From positions 1 to 9,888 of the forward strand of contig JAOPWF010000793.1 of NCBI GenBank assembly GCA_025965815.1: 9,888 nt of DNA, in the 5' to 3' direction. The DNA is from Mycobacterium sp. GTDB taxonomy: Bacteria > Actinomycetota > Actinomycetes > Mycobacteriales > Mycobacteriaceae. Of the stretch, positions 1 to 6,347 are shown in pieces. The position numbers and the translations under genes are program-made. The notes under the pieces were generated by a model that was not told where the DNA came from, searched no databases, and worked only from the letters and a program-made list of their open reading frames with translations. The first letter of the stretch is position 1. Every line of letters starts with the position of its first letter.

Positions 1-100
1 CGCACCCAGCAGACTTCTGCGTCCAGAGGTCGCGGCCCGTGTCGCTGCGGCCAGCCTCCAATGGCCTGTCGTGTGTCCATAGTGACGTCGACCACCGTCG

Positions 101-160
101 GCAAGGAATAGGAGAGGTCCTTAGCCCCGACTTTCCTTGCACGATTCACAGATTCACCGA
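101..160 (-). repeat. Shared leader element, copy 1
   Basis: First of five related elements in the window. Read on the minus strand it has the conserved block GAATCTGTGAATC-GTGCAAGGAA (160 to about 133) and the distal block TCCTATTCCTTG (about 112 to 102). The ends form an 8-bp perfect inverted repeat, GCAAGGAA at 101-108 and TTCCTTGC at 133-140. The orientation implies a gene to the left. The sequence after it (about 50-100) resembles the leader after copy 2, including a retained TTGGAGGCTG ribosome-binding-like motif. However, no ATG, GTG or TTG lies at the place where copy 2 has its start codon. The downstream gene is therefore outside the window, uses another start, or is broken. The repeat is seen directly; a regulatory role is inferred from the other copies. 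Confidence 0.8.
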
Positions 161-265
161 CAGCGGACCGCCGGAGCCGGTGCGGAGATCAGTTCCGGAG
201 CTGCAAAACCCCTGCCGAGTAGCATTCGCCGACAGCGGATTCCCACTCAGCGGTGGAGTCTCCGT

Positions 266-1525
266 TCAACGCGGCTCGAGATCTCGGGCCGTCTTGTAGT
301 GCGTCAGCCACTCGTTCATCAGATCGACCGCCTCATCGAGCGGGCCGTCCCAGTACCCGTCGACATGACGGTCTGCGGATGTCTCATCGCGGTGCCGCCG
401 AGGCGGTATCGCTTCCCAGATCTTGTTCGCGCGCATCGATTCGCGCTCCGGTGAGAAACGAAGGCCAACGTGCGGGACGACGCCACCTTCTTCATCCCGA
501 GTCTCGACAAGCACGAACTCGTCGATCTCGCACCACTCGTAGCGGTGGGGTTTGCCCGATCGTTCGTGGACTTCGAACCCCGTGCTCGACAGCCGTAGCC
601 ATCCGTCTCCGCGGGCGCGCCTCGTGCGTGTGACGGCCCATCTGACGACGACCCGACCAAGGATCCAGCCGAAGCCAGCCCCCAACCCGACGAGCACCAC
701 GACGGGAGTCCAACTCACCGGAGCATCGCCCGGAAGGTGGCACCAGCTGTATATCCCAACCACGGGACCGCCGACGAGGAGGACGGAGAACAGGACGAAG
801 AAGATGGACTTGCCCACACGGCCACGCCGCTCCGGGTACGGCAGCACCAACTCCTGCGCGGGCCGGTCGTGGACTCCCGCAGCGGCGGCCCGGTCAGGCC
901 GGAGTTGGTCGGCACGAGGAAGATCGCCAGGCTCTGCCGTCGGCGGCGCAGACGTGTCGAGCGTTGGGACTACCGCGACGAGCAGGCGCGCGACGAGCCA
1001 GAGCACGACGGCCACGGCCGCGACGATGAAGACGAGCCAACGAAGTGCCGAACCGAGCGCGAGCAGCGCTAACAAGAAGTCGTTCCAGACGAAATGCCCG
1101 AACGTCAGCGTCGGCTGGTAGGGGCCGTAGACCTCCCCGTCGATAATGACGTGATAGTCGGCTTCACGCAGGACCCGCACGATCCATACCCGCGTCCGTA
1201 TGTCGCAGTCGTTGTTGACGCATTTCGCGTGCCGACTTTCGATCACTTCGGGCTGGCGATTCCCGTCGAGCCCGGAAATCCGTAGCGACAGCAGTGGCAC
1301 CGGGATCGCATCGGCGCCATCATCGGGCCGCTGAGAACGCAGTGTGACATCCACCTCCCCGGGGAGCAAGTGCACGGTGCCCGAGCCGGGGATCGGCACG
1401 TCGCTGTACGCGTCGTCGTGGACGACGAACGGAAGCACGCACGTCACGCTCAGCACGAATACCGCGACGACTCCCGTCACGAGGCGCTTGACGATCAGGG
1501 CAGTTCCTTGCCCCCGCCGCCTCAT
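266..1525 (-). CDS. Multi-pass membrane protein with probable PH-like cytoplasmic domain
   Basis: 419 residues. A membrane segment at about 13-35 is followed by a beta-rich extracytoplasmic region (36-145, with a possible disulphide pair C102/C107). Its pattern (PIPGSGTVHLLPGEV, later GPYQPTLTFGHF) recalls a family of mycobacterial envelope proteins of unknown function. Further membrane segments lie at about 148-187, 240-260 and 272-294. A linker rich in Pro, Ala and Asp (188-225) separates them. The C-terminal cytoplasmic part (about 305-410) starts with WLRLSSTGFEVHE and continues YEWCEIDEFVLVE, a pattern typical of small bacterial PH-like domains. The start is fixed by an ATGA overlap with the GPP34 gene upstream (stop 1522-1524, start 1523-1525), so the two are probably translationally coupled. 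Exact function unknown. Confident that it is a gene, less so about the PH-like fold. Confidence 0.85.
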   Translation of the reverse strand: MRRRGQGTALIVKRLVTGVVAVFVLSVTCVLPFVVHDDAYSDVPIPGSGTVHLLPGEVDVTLRSQRPDDGADAIPVPLLSLRISGLDGNRQPEVIESRHAKCVNNDCDIRTRVWIVRVLREADYHVIIDGEVYGPYQPTLTFGHFVWNDFLLALLALGSALRWLVFIVAAVAVVLWLVARLLVAVVPTLDTSAPPTAEPGDLPRADQLRPDRAAAAGVHDRPAQELVLPYPERRGRVGKSIFFVLFSVLLVGGPVVGIYSWCHLPGDAPVSWTPVVVLVGLGAGFGWILGRVVVRWAVTRTRRARGDGWLRLSSTGFEVHERSGKPHRYEWCEIDEFVLVETRDEEGGVVPHVGLRFSPERESMRANKIWEAIPPRRHRDETSADRHVDGYWDGPLDEAVDLMNEWLTHYKTARDLEPR

Positions 1526-2244
1526 GTGGACCAGTGCCCGTTGTCGTTGGCGCTCATGGCGCTATGGACGGCGTCGATCACCTGGCGCATGCCTGTGATG
1601 GGCGGAATGCCACGATCGGCGAGGTCTTCCAGTTCCCGATAGTGGCGCGAGGCCTCTTCGAAGTCGAACACCGTAGGCAGTTGCCCGAGGGCGCCGATCA
1701 GTCCGACGGCGAGCAGCCGCTCGTCGGCCGGGCGGCCGGCGATCGCCTCGCGCAACGCCGCGGCTACACGGTGCTCCAGACTGCTGACCATGTCCTGATC
1801 GTGCAGCAGGACCCGCCTCGCGGGAACGATGCCAAGGGCCCGGCGGCGCTGCACCGACAGCCAGCCGACCGCTTCGAGGTGGCAGCGGACGAATCCTGGC
1901 ACTTTGCGCTGGTCCTGGGCCACGGCCCGCGTCCAGCTCTGGTGCTCGTTGGCGCCGACCTCGTCGAGTGCCGCATGAAGCAGCGGATCGTCGGGAGCCG
2001 TCGCGCCGACGCGGGAGGGCCTGCCATCGGCGTCCCGAAGATGGCCGGTCAAGTAGAGGTCGGTCAGCATTGCGGTGCGCAGCGCGAGGCCGAAACGCCA
2101 CCGGCCATCACCGTCGACCCGACCTCGAAACCGGTCGTAGGCAAGCAGAAAGAGTTGGCCGTGCAGCGTCTGCGGCAACTCAACACAGACTCCGCCATCG
2201 GCCGCGCCCTCAAGGCGTACGGGGTCGGTGAACATGGGAAACAT
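1522..2244 (-). CDS. GPP34 family phosphoprotein (GOLPH3/VPS74-like)
   Basis: 240 residues, a normal length for bacterial GPP34 proteins. The N-terminal half has the family pattern: LPQTLHGQLFLLAYDRFRGRV, then FGLALRTAMLTDLYLTGHL, then DPLLHAALDEV at about residues 84-95. The C-terminal half is helical. Eukaryotic members (GOLPH3, Vps74) bind phosphatidylinositol-4-phosphate at the Golgi and retain glycosyltransferases. The role of actinobacterial members is unknown, though they are common in mycobacteria and streptomycetes. The start ATG at 2244 is preceded by TTGGAGGCTGAGCC, a good ribosome-binding site. A second in-frame ATG lies three codons later (2235). It is the first gene of a two-gene operon with the membrane protein downstream, and leader element copy 2 ends 54 nt before the start codon. 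Cytoplasmic or peripheral at the membrane, by inference. Confidence 0.85.
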   Translation of the reverse strand: MFPMFTDPVRLEGAADGGVCVELPQTLHGQLFLLAYDRFRGRVDGDGRWRFGLALRTAMLTDLYLTGHLRDADGRPSRVGATAPDDPLLHAALDEVGANEHQSWTRAVAQDQRKVPGFVRCHLEAVGWLSVQRRRALGIVPARRVLLHDQDMVSSLEHRVAAALREAIAGRPADERLLAVGLIGALGQLPTVFDFEEASRHYRELEDLADRGIPPITGMRQVIDAVHSAMSANDNGHWST

Positions 2245-2298
2245 GGCTCAGCCTCCAATTGCCGGTCTCCTGCAAATGATGGGCGCGAGCACCGTCGT

Positions 2299-2357
2299 CA
2301 AGGAATAGGACATGACCGCTAGCACCGACTTCCTTGCACGATCCACAGATTCACCGA
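2299..2357 (-). repeat. Shared leader element, copy 2 (upstream of GPP34 operon)
   Basis: Minus-strand copy with conserved block GAATCTGTGGATC-GTGCAAGGAA (2355 to 2330) and distal block TCCTATTCCTTG (2310 to 2299). CAAGGAA/TTCCTTG form a 7-bp perfect inverted repeat spanning exactly 38 bp (2299-2336). The GPP34 start codon follows after 54 nt. The constant orientation and spacing shared with copies 3-5 suggest a transcribed leader or a promoter/operator. No canonical -10/-35 pair is convincing. Confidence 0.82.
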
Positions 2358-2365
2358 CATGAGCG

Positions 2366-2803
2366 ACTGGACGCGAGTGTGCGCAGGCAGATCGGTTGCG
2401 GACCACAGCGAGGACTCGTTCAGTGTCCTTCTCCTGCCGCCGGTTCAAGGCGTAGCCGGGGAACACTGCGGCCACGCTGTTCAACCTTTCGGCCCGTAGG
2501 TGCCTCAATCGCAGTAAATTGCAAACGATCTGAGCACGCACACCCACGCTTGTGTTCGAGCACGTTCAATACTGCTGTGGCGCAGCGGTCGTGCGTGTAT
2601 CGCAGCGCCGACCAAGTGCCAACGGTCCTAGATCCGAATCTCAGGTTTGGCCTTCGCCGCTCGAAGACTCCAACGACTTGGCGAAGAGGTCAGCGACGTT
2701 GTGGCGAATCTGGCCGGCACGACATCGTCGGGCCGACCCGTTAAGGACCACTCCGAATGAGACGAACCGTCTGGTGCCGCACGGACATTGAGTTCCAAGA
2801 CGA
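2366..2803. other. Intergenic stretch without a convincing gene
   Basis: About 440 bases between leader element copy 2 and the end of the DUF732-like gene. Reading frames here lack family resemblance, clear ribosome-binding sites and the consistent G/C third-position bias of the neighbours. One minus-strand frame from about 2796 to 2655 reads GTQCPCGTRRFVSFG... and ends at a stop, but it has no obvious start codon; it could be a decayed small gene. On the minus strand, AGACG-GTT-CGTCT at about 2762-2774, just after the DUF732 stop, could form a weak hairpin, but no U-run follows, so it is not called as a terminator. Confidence 0.5.
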
Positions 2804-3130
2804 TCACATCGGTTTACTGCAGACTTCCTCAGCTGCGATCGGAACCATGGTGCCCATCATCAGTACCTCGTGCTGCGGGCAAACGTGGTGAATCGCGGTG
2901 ATCAGCACCAGCGCCCCGTCCGTCTCGTCAAGCCCTCTGTTCTGCAGGCTGTTCAGCCCGTCTATCACCCCGTCCTCGGCGGGATTGCCGTTGATCGCCC
3001 CGCACAGCTGTGCAGCGGAGGATTCGATCACCGGTATGGGTGTCGCCGGATTGGCCTGCGCCACAGCCGAGCTGGTCAGAACTGCGCTGGCGCCGATGGC
3101 CGCCGCACACAACAACGTGTTCTTGATCAT
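2804..3130 (-). CDS. Small secreted DUF732-like protein
   Basis: 108 residues from ATG at 3130. This start is chosen because GAGAGGAAAGGCC directly precedes it and because it begins a clean Sec signal peptide: MIKN, hydrophobic LLCAAAIGASAVLTSSAV, then cleavage near AQA-NP (residues 25-27). A longer frame from a GTG at 3310 would run through leader element copy 3 and is unlikely. The mature part has an AAQLCGAINGNP segment, a VIDGLNSLQNRGLDETDGALVLITAIHHVCP segment and cysteines at 43, 84 and 104. This pattern fits the short secreted mycobacterial DUF732 proteins, whose function is unknown. It is monocistronic as far as can be seen, and copy 3 of the shared leader lies 60 nt before the start codon. 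The DUF732 assignment is by pattern only. Confidence 0.75.
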   Translation of the reverse strand: MIKNTLLCAAAIGASAVLTSSAVAQANPATPIPVIESSAAQLCGAINGNPAEDGVIDGLNSLQNRGLDETDGALVLITAIHHVCPQHEVLMMGTMVPIAAEEVCSKPM

Positions 3131-3190
3131 GGCCTTTCCTCTCGTTTGCACCGAGCGTGCGTTTCCTATTGTCGGCTGGACGACCGCCGA

Positions 3191-3248
3191 CAAGAAATAG
3201 GACAGATGCTCCGTACCGAATTTCCTTGCACGATTCACAGATTCACGG
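3191..3248 (-). repeat. Shared leader element, copy 3 (upstream of DUF732-like gene)
   Basis: Minus-strand copy with block GTGAATCTGTGAATC-GTGCAAGGAA (about 3247 to 3222) and distal block TCCTATTTCTTG (3202 to 3191). The inverted ends span 38 bp (3191-3228). One stem position is changed (TTTCTTG instead of TTCCTTG); on the transcript of this strand that position would be a G-U wobble, so the stem is preserved as RNA but not as a perfect DNA palindrome. The DUF732-like start codon follows after 60 nt. The element begins about 95 nt after the end of the TAXI gene. Confidence 0.82.
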
Positions 3249-3346
3249 ATAGGCGGGCCAGCGGGACCGATCTTGCCGGGCACGTAGGTCATCGGCGGTG
3301 GTGACGACACTAGCCCATTTCTTTGATCTAGCAGGCGGACTCACGC

Positions 3347-4294
3347 TCAGCCATGCAGTTTGCGATAGGCGCCAACGGCGCCCGGATGCAATGGTATGAG
3401 ACCGGTCTGGATCAGCGATGGTGCGTCGAGGTATTGCAGCCCCCGGACGTAACGGGGCACCAGTTGCGGCGCGTCGGTTGCCAGTACGTCCACCACGGCG
3501 GCGACCAGGACGGCGGCGGTGTCTTGGCGGCACAGCAGCAGGTCGGGCACTCCGATAGAACGGATGCCCGGCGGCACGTAACCCACCGTTGGCACCGGGC
3601 GGGCGACGTACGGGTAGCCGGAGCCGGCGGTCATCGGCCCAGCCTGCTGGCCCAGGTCGAGCATCCGCAGCGGCATCCTGGCGTCTAGCTCGGCGATGGC
3701 GGGCGTCGGCACACCGCCCGACCACACCATTGCGTCCACGGTGCCGTCTGCCAGTCGAGATAGGCCCTCTTCCAGGCGGTATCCCAGCGTGTGTATGCGA
3801 CCGGTCAGGTCGGCTGTGTCGAATAGCACCTGGCTGGTCACCGCAGCGCCGGTTCCAGCGGCGCCGATGGACACCCGCAGCCCCTGTAGGTCTGAAAGCT
3901 GTTGCACGGCAGCGGAGTCGCGGACCACCACCTGTAAGTAGTTCTCGTAGACTCGGGCCACCGCTTGGGGTGCGGTTGCCGCGGGGCCGGTGGCTCGATC
4001 CTGCTCGGCGACGTCGGCCAGCGCGAGGCCCAAGTCGACGTCCCCCGCCCGCAGCAGGGCAAGGTTGTCGACACTGCCTGCCGTAGGGACCACTTCGACG
4101 CCGACGCCCGGGTAGCGGGCATGGATGCGTTCCGCGAGAAGCTCTGCGAACGCTAGGTAAAGTCCGCCCCGCTGTCCTGCGGCCAGGCGCACGCGTCCGC
4201 TGGGTTCGCTGCGGATGCTGCAGCTGGCGGCCAACGCCGCTGTCGCCAGAATGAATGCGCGACGAGTCATTTCGGCCGGTCGGTTGCTCAACAC
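3347..4294 (-). CDS. TAXI-family TRAP-type solute-binding lipoprotein
   Basis: 315 residues from GTG 4294, or 307 from ATG 4270. The ATG places the export signal TRRAFILATAALAASC nearer the N-terminus, with a Tat-like RR pair and a loose lipobox ending at Cys25 (numbered from the GTG), so a Tat- or Sec-exported lipoprotein is likely. The mature protein follows the TAXI plan: LAAGQRGGLYLAFAELLAERI (about 37-57), VEVVPTAGSVDNLALLRAGDVDLGLA (66-91), then DLQGLRVSIGAAGTG and DGTVDAMVWSGGVPTPAI in the ligand-binding lobes. TAXI proteins bind organic acids or amino acids for TRAP transporters, but no TRAP permease gene is in this window. The GTG start overlaps the kinase stop (4288-4290), making it the last gene of the MFS-regulator-kinase operon. 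A sensory accessory role or substrate delivery to the MFS carrier is inferred. Confidence 0.88.
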   Translation of the reverse strand: MLSNRPAEMTRRAFILATAALAASCSIRSEPSGRVRLAAGQRGGLYLAFAELLAERIHARYPGVGVEVVPTAGSVDNLALLRAGDVDLGLALADVAEQDRATGPAATAPQAVARVYENYLQVVVRDSAAVQQLSDLQGLRVSIGAAGTGAAVTSQVLFDTADLTGRIHTLGYRLEEGLSRLADGTVDAMVWSGGVPTPAIAELDARMPLRMLDLGQQAGPMTAGSGYPYVARPVPTVGYVPPGIRSIGVPDLLLCRQDTAAVLVAAVVDVLATDAPQLVPRYVRGLQYLDAPSLIQTGLIPLHPGAVGAYRKLHG

Positions 4295-5670
4295 GTCGAT
4301 TCACTTGCCACTGGCAGGCGGTAGCGGACCAGGAGGCCGCCTTCGGGGGCGTTTTCCAGCGAGATCGCCCCGCCATGCCCGGAGGCGATCTCGCCGGCTA
4401 TTGCCAACCCGAGGCCGGTTCCGGCGCCGTCGTCTTGTCCTCGCCAGAATCGTGCAGCCGCCCTCGATAGGTCCTCGTCGGGCAGGCCGGAGCCGTTGTC
4501 GCTCACGGCTAGTTCGGCAGCGTCGCCGGTCTGCGCGGTTGACACGGTGACTGTGGTGTCGGGCCCGGCGTAGCGCAGCGCGTTGTCCAGCGCGACGTCG
4601 AGCAGCTGCTCCACGTCATGGCGAGCGAGTTGCACCGCTAGCCCGGGATGGTCGGAGCGGTAGTGCAGTCGCTGGTGGTGGCCGTCGGCGACGGGTTGCC
4701 AGAACGCCACGCGTTGCTCGATGACGTCCTCGAGGTCCGTTGACTCCGCCACTGTGGTGGACAGCCCCACTCGGCGGCTGCCGCTGACCTCCTCCGCGCG
4801 GGCCAGGCGCAGCAGCTGCTGCAGCAGATTCTCCAGACGATCCAGCTCCGCGGTCATCGAACCGTATGTCGACCGTCCCGCCCCAACCACGTAGTCGTCG
4901 AGGGTGTCCGCGCGCAAACGGACCGCGGCCAGTGGATTGCGCAATTGATGTGACGCGTCGGCGACGAGTCGCTGTTGCCGGTCGAGAGAGGCCCGCACCA
5001 CCTGTGCCATCGTGTTGAACGCCGAGGTGAAGTGGCGCAGCTCCGGCGGCCCGGCCACACCGGCGGGCGGCCCCGAAACCCCTTCGGTCATCTCGGCGAC
5101 TGCGCGCTCCAACCCGTCGAGCGGGCGCAGCACCCACCTGATGAGGGCACGGGCGACTACCCCGGCCAGCATGAGCAGGGCCAGACAGCCAGCCGCCACC
5201 AACAGCCAGCCGATGGCGACGCCGCGCGCCGCGACCGTCGTGTCGACCGCCAATACGACGGCACCGACCAGCTCTCCGTCGCGTCGGACACCCGCGGCGG
5301 CCAGCAGCCGGTGCCGGTCCCAGGGCAGGATGCGATCCCACCGCGCCGCCGGTGCGTCGACGAGGGCATGGTGCGCCGCCGTCGCGGCGCCGGGTTCGGA
5401 GATACTGAGTCCGCGTGCGGCTAGGGTCCGACCATCGGAGTCGATGATGAACAGGTCCTCCCCGTACACCTCGTGATAGCGGTCGATCAGACGCTGCAGG
5501 GCGGTGTCAGGTGCAGCGGCTGAATCGGCCAGCGCAGCAAGCTGCCGACCCCGTTCCGCGGCCAGTGCCGCGGTTCGGCGGTCCGCCAAGCTCATTGCCA
5601 AGGGAACGGCGAGTGCGGCTACCGCTAGAAGCGTTAGGACGAACAGGACGATGCGAACTCGCAGACCCAT
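4288..5670 (-). CDS. Membrane sensor histidine kinase
   Basis: 460 residues. Membrane helix at about 5-27, extracytoplasmic sensor region 28-150 (EDLFIIDSDGRTLAARG near 71-87), second helix at about 151-175, then a HAMP-like segment (RWVLRPLDGLERAVAEM, 178-194). The HisKA dimerisation box is DASHQLRNPLAAVRLRA with phospho-accepting His241. The catalytic domain has the N box DNALRYA (Asn363), the G1 box DNGSGLP (391-397) and the G2 box GTGLGLAIA (417-425). All canonical residues are present, so the kinase is probably active. It starts one base after the stop of the response regulator gene (ACC TGA C ATG), and its end overlaps the TAXI gene start. The architecture resembles TctE-type kinases that control organic-acid uptake. 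The ligand is unknown; a carboxylate presented by the TAXI lipoprotein is a reasonable inference. Confidence 0.93.
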   Translation of the reverse strand: MGLRVRIVLFVLTLLAVAALAVPLAMSLADRRTAALAAERGRQLAALADSAAAPDTALQRLIDRYHEVYGEDLFIIDSDGRTLAARGLSISEPGAATAAHHALVDAPAARWDRILPWDRHRLLAAAGVRRDGELVGAVVLAVDTTVAARGVAIGWLLVAAGCLALLMLAGVVARALIRWVLRPLDGLERAVAEMTEGVSGPPAGVAGPPELRHFTSAFNTMAQVVRASLDRQQRLVADASHQLRNPLAAVRLRADTLDDYVVGAGRSTYGSMTAELDRLENLLQQLLRLARAEEVSGSRRVGLSTTVAESTDLEDVIEQRVAFWQPVADGHHQRLHYRSDHPGLAVQLARHDVEQLLDVALDNALRYAGPDTTVTVSTAQTGDAAELAVSDNGSGLPDEDLSRAAARFWRGQDDGAGTGLGLAIAGEIASGHGGAISLENAPEGGLLVRYRLPVASESTC

Positions 5671-5671
5671 G

Positions 5672-6337
5672 TCAGGTGTCCAGTCGAAAACCGAACCCGC
5701 GCACCGTCTGAAGCGGAAGTCCGACGAGCTTGGCCCTGATCTGTCCGATGAAGAAATCCAACGACCGCGACCGGCCGATCACCGCGGTGCCCCAAACCTC
5801 GAGCATGAGTTCCTCGCGGCTAACCGCCTCACCCTGACGGGCGGCCAGGGTGGCCAGAAGCTGGAACTCGGTCCGGGTGAGAGCCTGCGGAGTTCCCGTC
5901 AGTGTGACTTCCCGGCGATCGCGGTCGATGGTGACGGGCCCCGCGACGACCGGGCTGGATGGGGCGGGGGTGTCGCCCCCGACACGGTGCACGCGTCGCA
6001 TGACGGCCTGAATGCGCGCCAGCAGCACCGCTTTACGGACCGGTTTGACCAAATAGTCGTCAGCCCCGGCGCGAAGACCGAGCACCACCGCGCCGTCGCC
6101 GTCTCGGGCGGTCATGATGATCACCGGCACAGCCGACGCACGCCGCAGCGTACGCAGCACGTCCAAGCCGTCCATGTCGGGCAACCCCAAATCCAACAAC
6201 ACCAGATCGCAGCCCTTGACACGATGCAGCGCGTCGGCGCCGCGCCCGGTCCGGATCACTGTCGCGCCGGTCTGGCCGAGAAGCTCGGCCAGCGCCGACG
6301 CGACACCCTCGTCATCCTCGACCAGCAGCACACGCAT
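5672..6337 (-). CDS. OmpR/PhoB-family response regulator
   Basis: 221 residues. The receiver domain has acidic pocket E7-D8-D9, phospho-acceptor Asp49 in DLVLLDLGLPDMDG, switch Thr76 in IIMTARD, and Lys98 in DDYLVKP. A linker (about 116-132, with PAPSSPV) leads to a winged-helix DNA-binding domain: ALTRTEFQLLATLAARQGEAVSREELMLEVWG, then RSLDFFIGQIRAKL and LQTVRGFGFRL. It is the cognate partner of the kinase encoded one base downstream, and lies 10 nt after the stop of the MFS transporter gene, so it is co-transcribed with both. It is TctD-like in context. The likely target is the operon's own promoter region with leader element copy 4, but no binding site can be proved from sequence alone. 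Confidence 0.93.
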   Translation of the reverse strand: MRVLLVEDDEGVASALAELLGQTGATVIRTGRGADALHRVKGCDLVLLDLGLPDMDGLDVLRTLRRASAVPVIIMTARDGDGAVVLGLRAGADDYLVKPVRKAVLLARIQAVMRRVHRVGGDTPAPSSPVVAGPVTIDRDRREVTLTGTPQALTRTEFQLLATLAARQGEAVSREELMLEVWGTAVIGRSRSLDFFIGQIRAKLVGLPLQTVRGFGFRLDT

Positions 6338-6347
6338 GATGCTGATG

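Noticed and set aside
1534..2322. Plus-strand frame of 262 codons opposite the GPP34 gene
   Set aside because: Antisense shadow; the GPP34 protein on the other strand explains the region, with correct start, ribosome-binding site and ATGA coupling.
2248..2547. Open frame of about 99 codons on the minus strand across leader element copy 2
   Set aside because: It runs through the repeat and up to the GPP34 ribosome-binding site, has no family resemblance and no good start; similar GESVDRARK readings arise from the element itself in other copies.
2655..2796. Small cysteine-containing frame after the DUF732 gene (GTQCPCGTRRFVSFG...)
   Set aside because: No start codon or ribosome-binding site in a sensible position, and mixed third-position base use; noted only as a possible decayed gene.
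3131..3310. N-terminal extension of the DUF732-like protein from a GTG at 3310
   Set aside because: It would be translated through leader element copy 3 and would bury the signal peptide; the ATG at 3130 has a strong ribosome-binding site.
3243..4376. Long minus-strand frame of about 377 codons overlapping the TAXI gene
   Set aside because: Arginine- and proline-rich shadow translation of the TAXI and kinase genes, with no domain.
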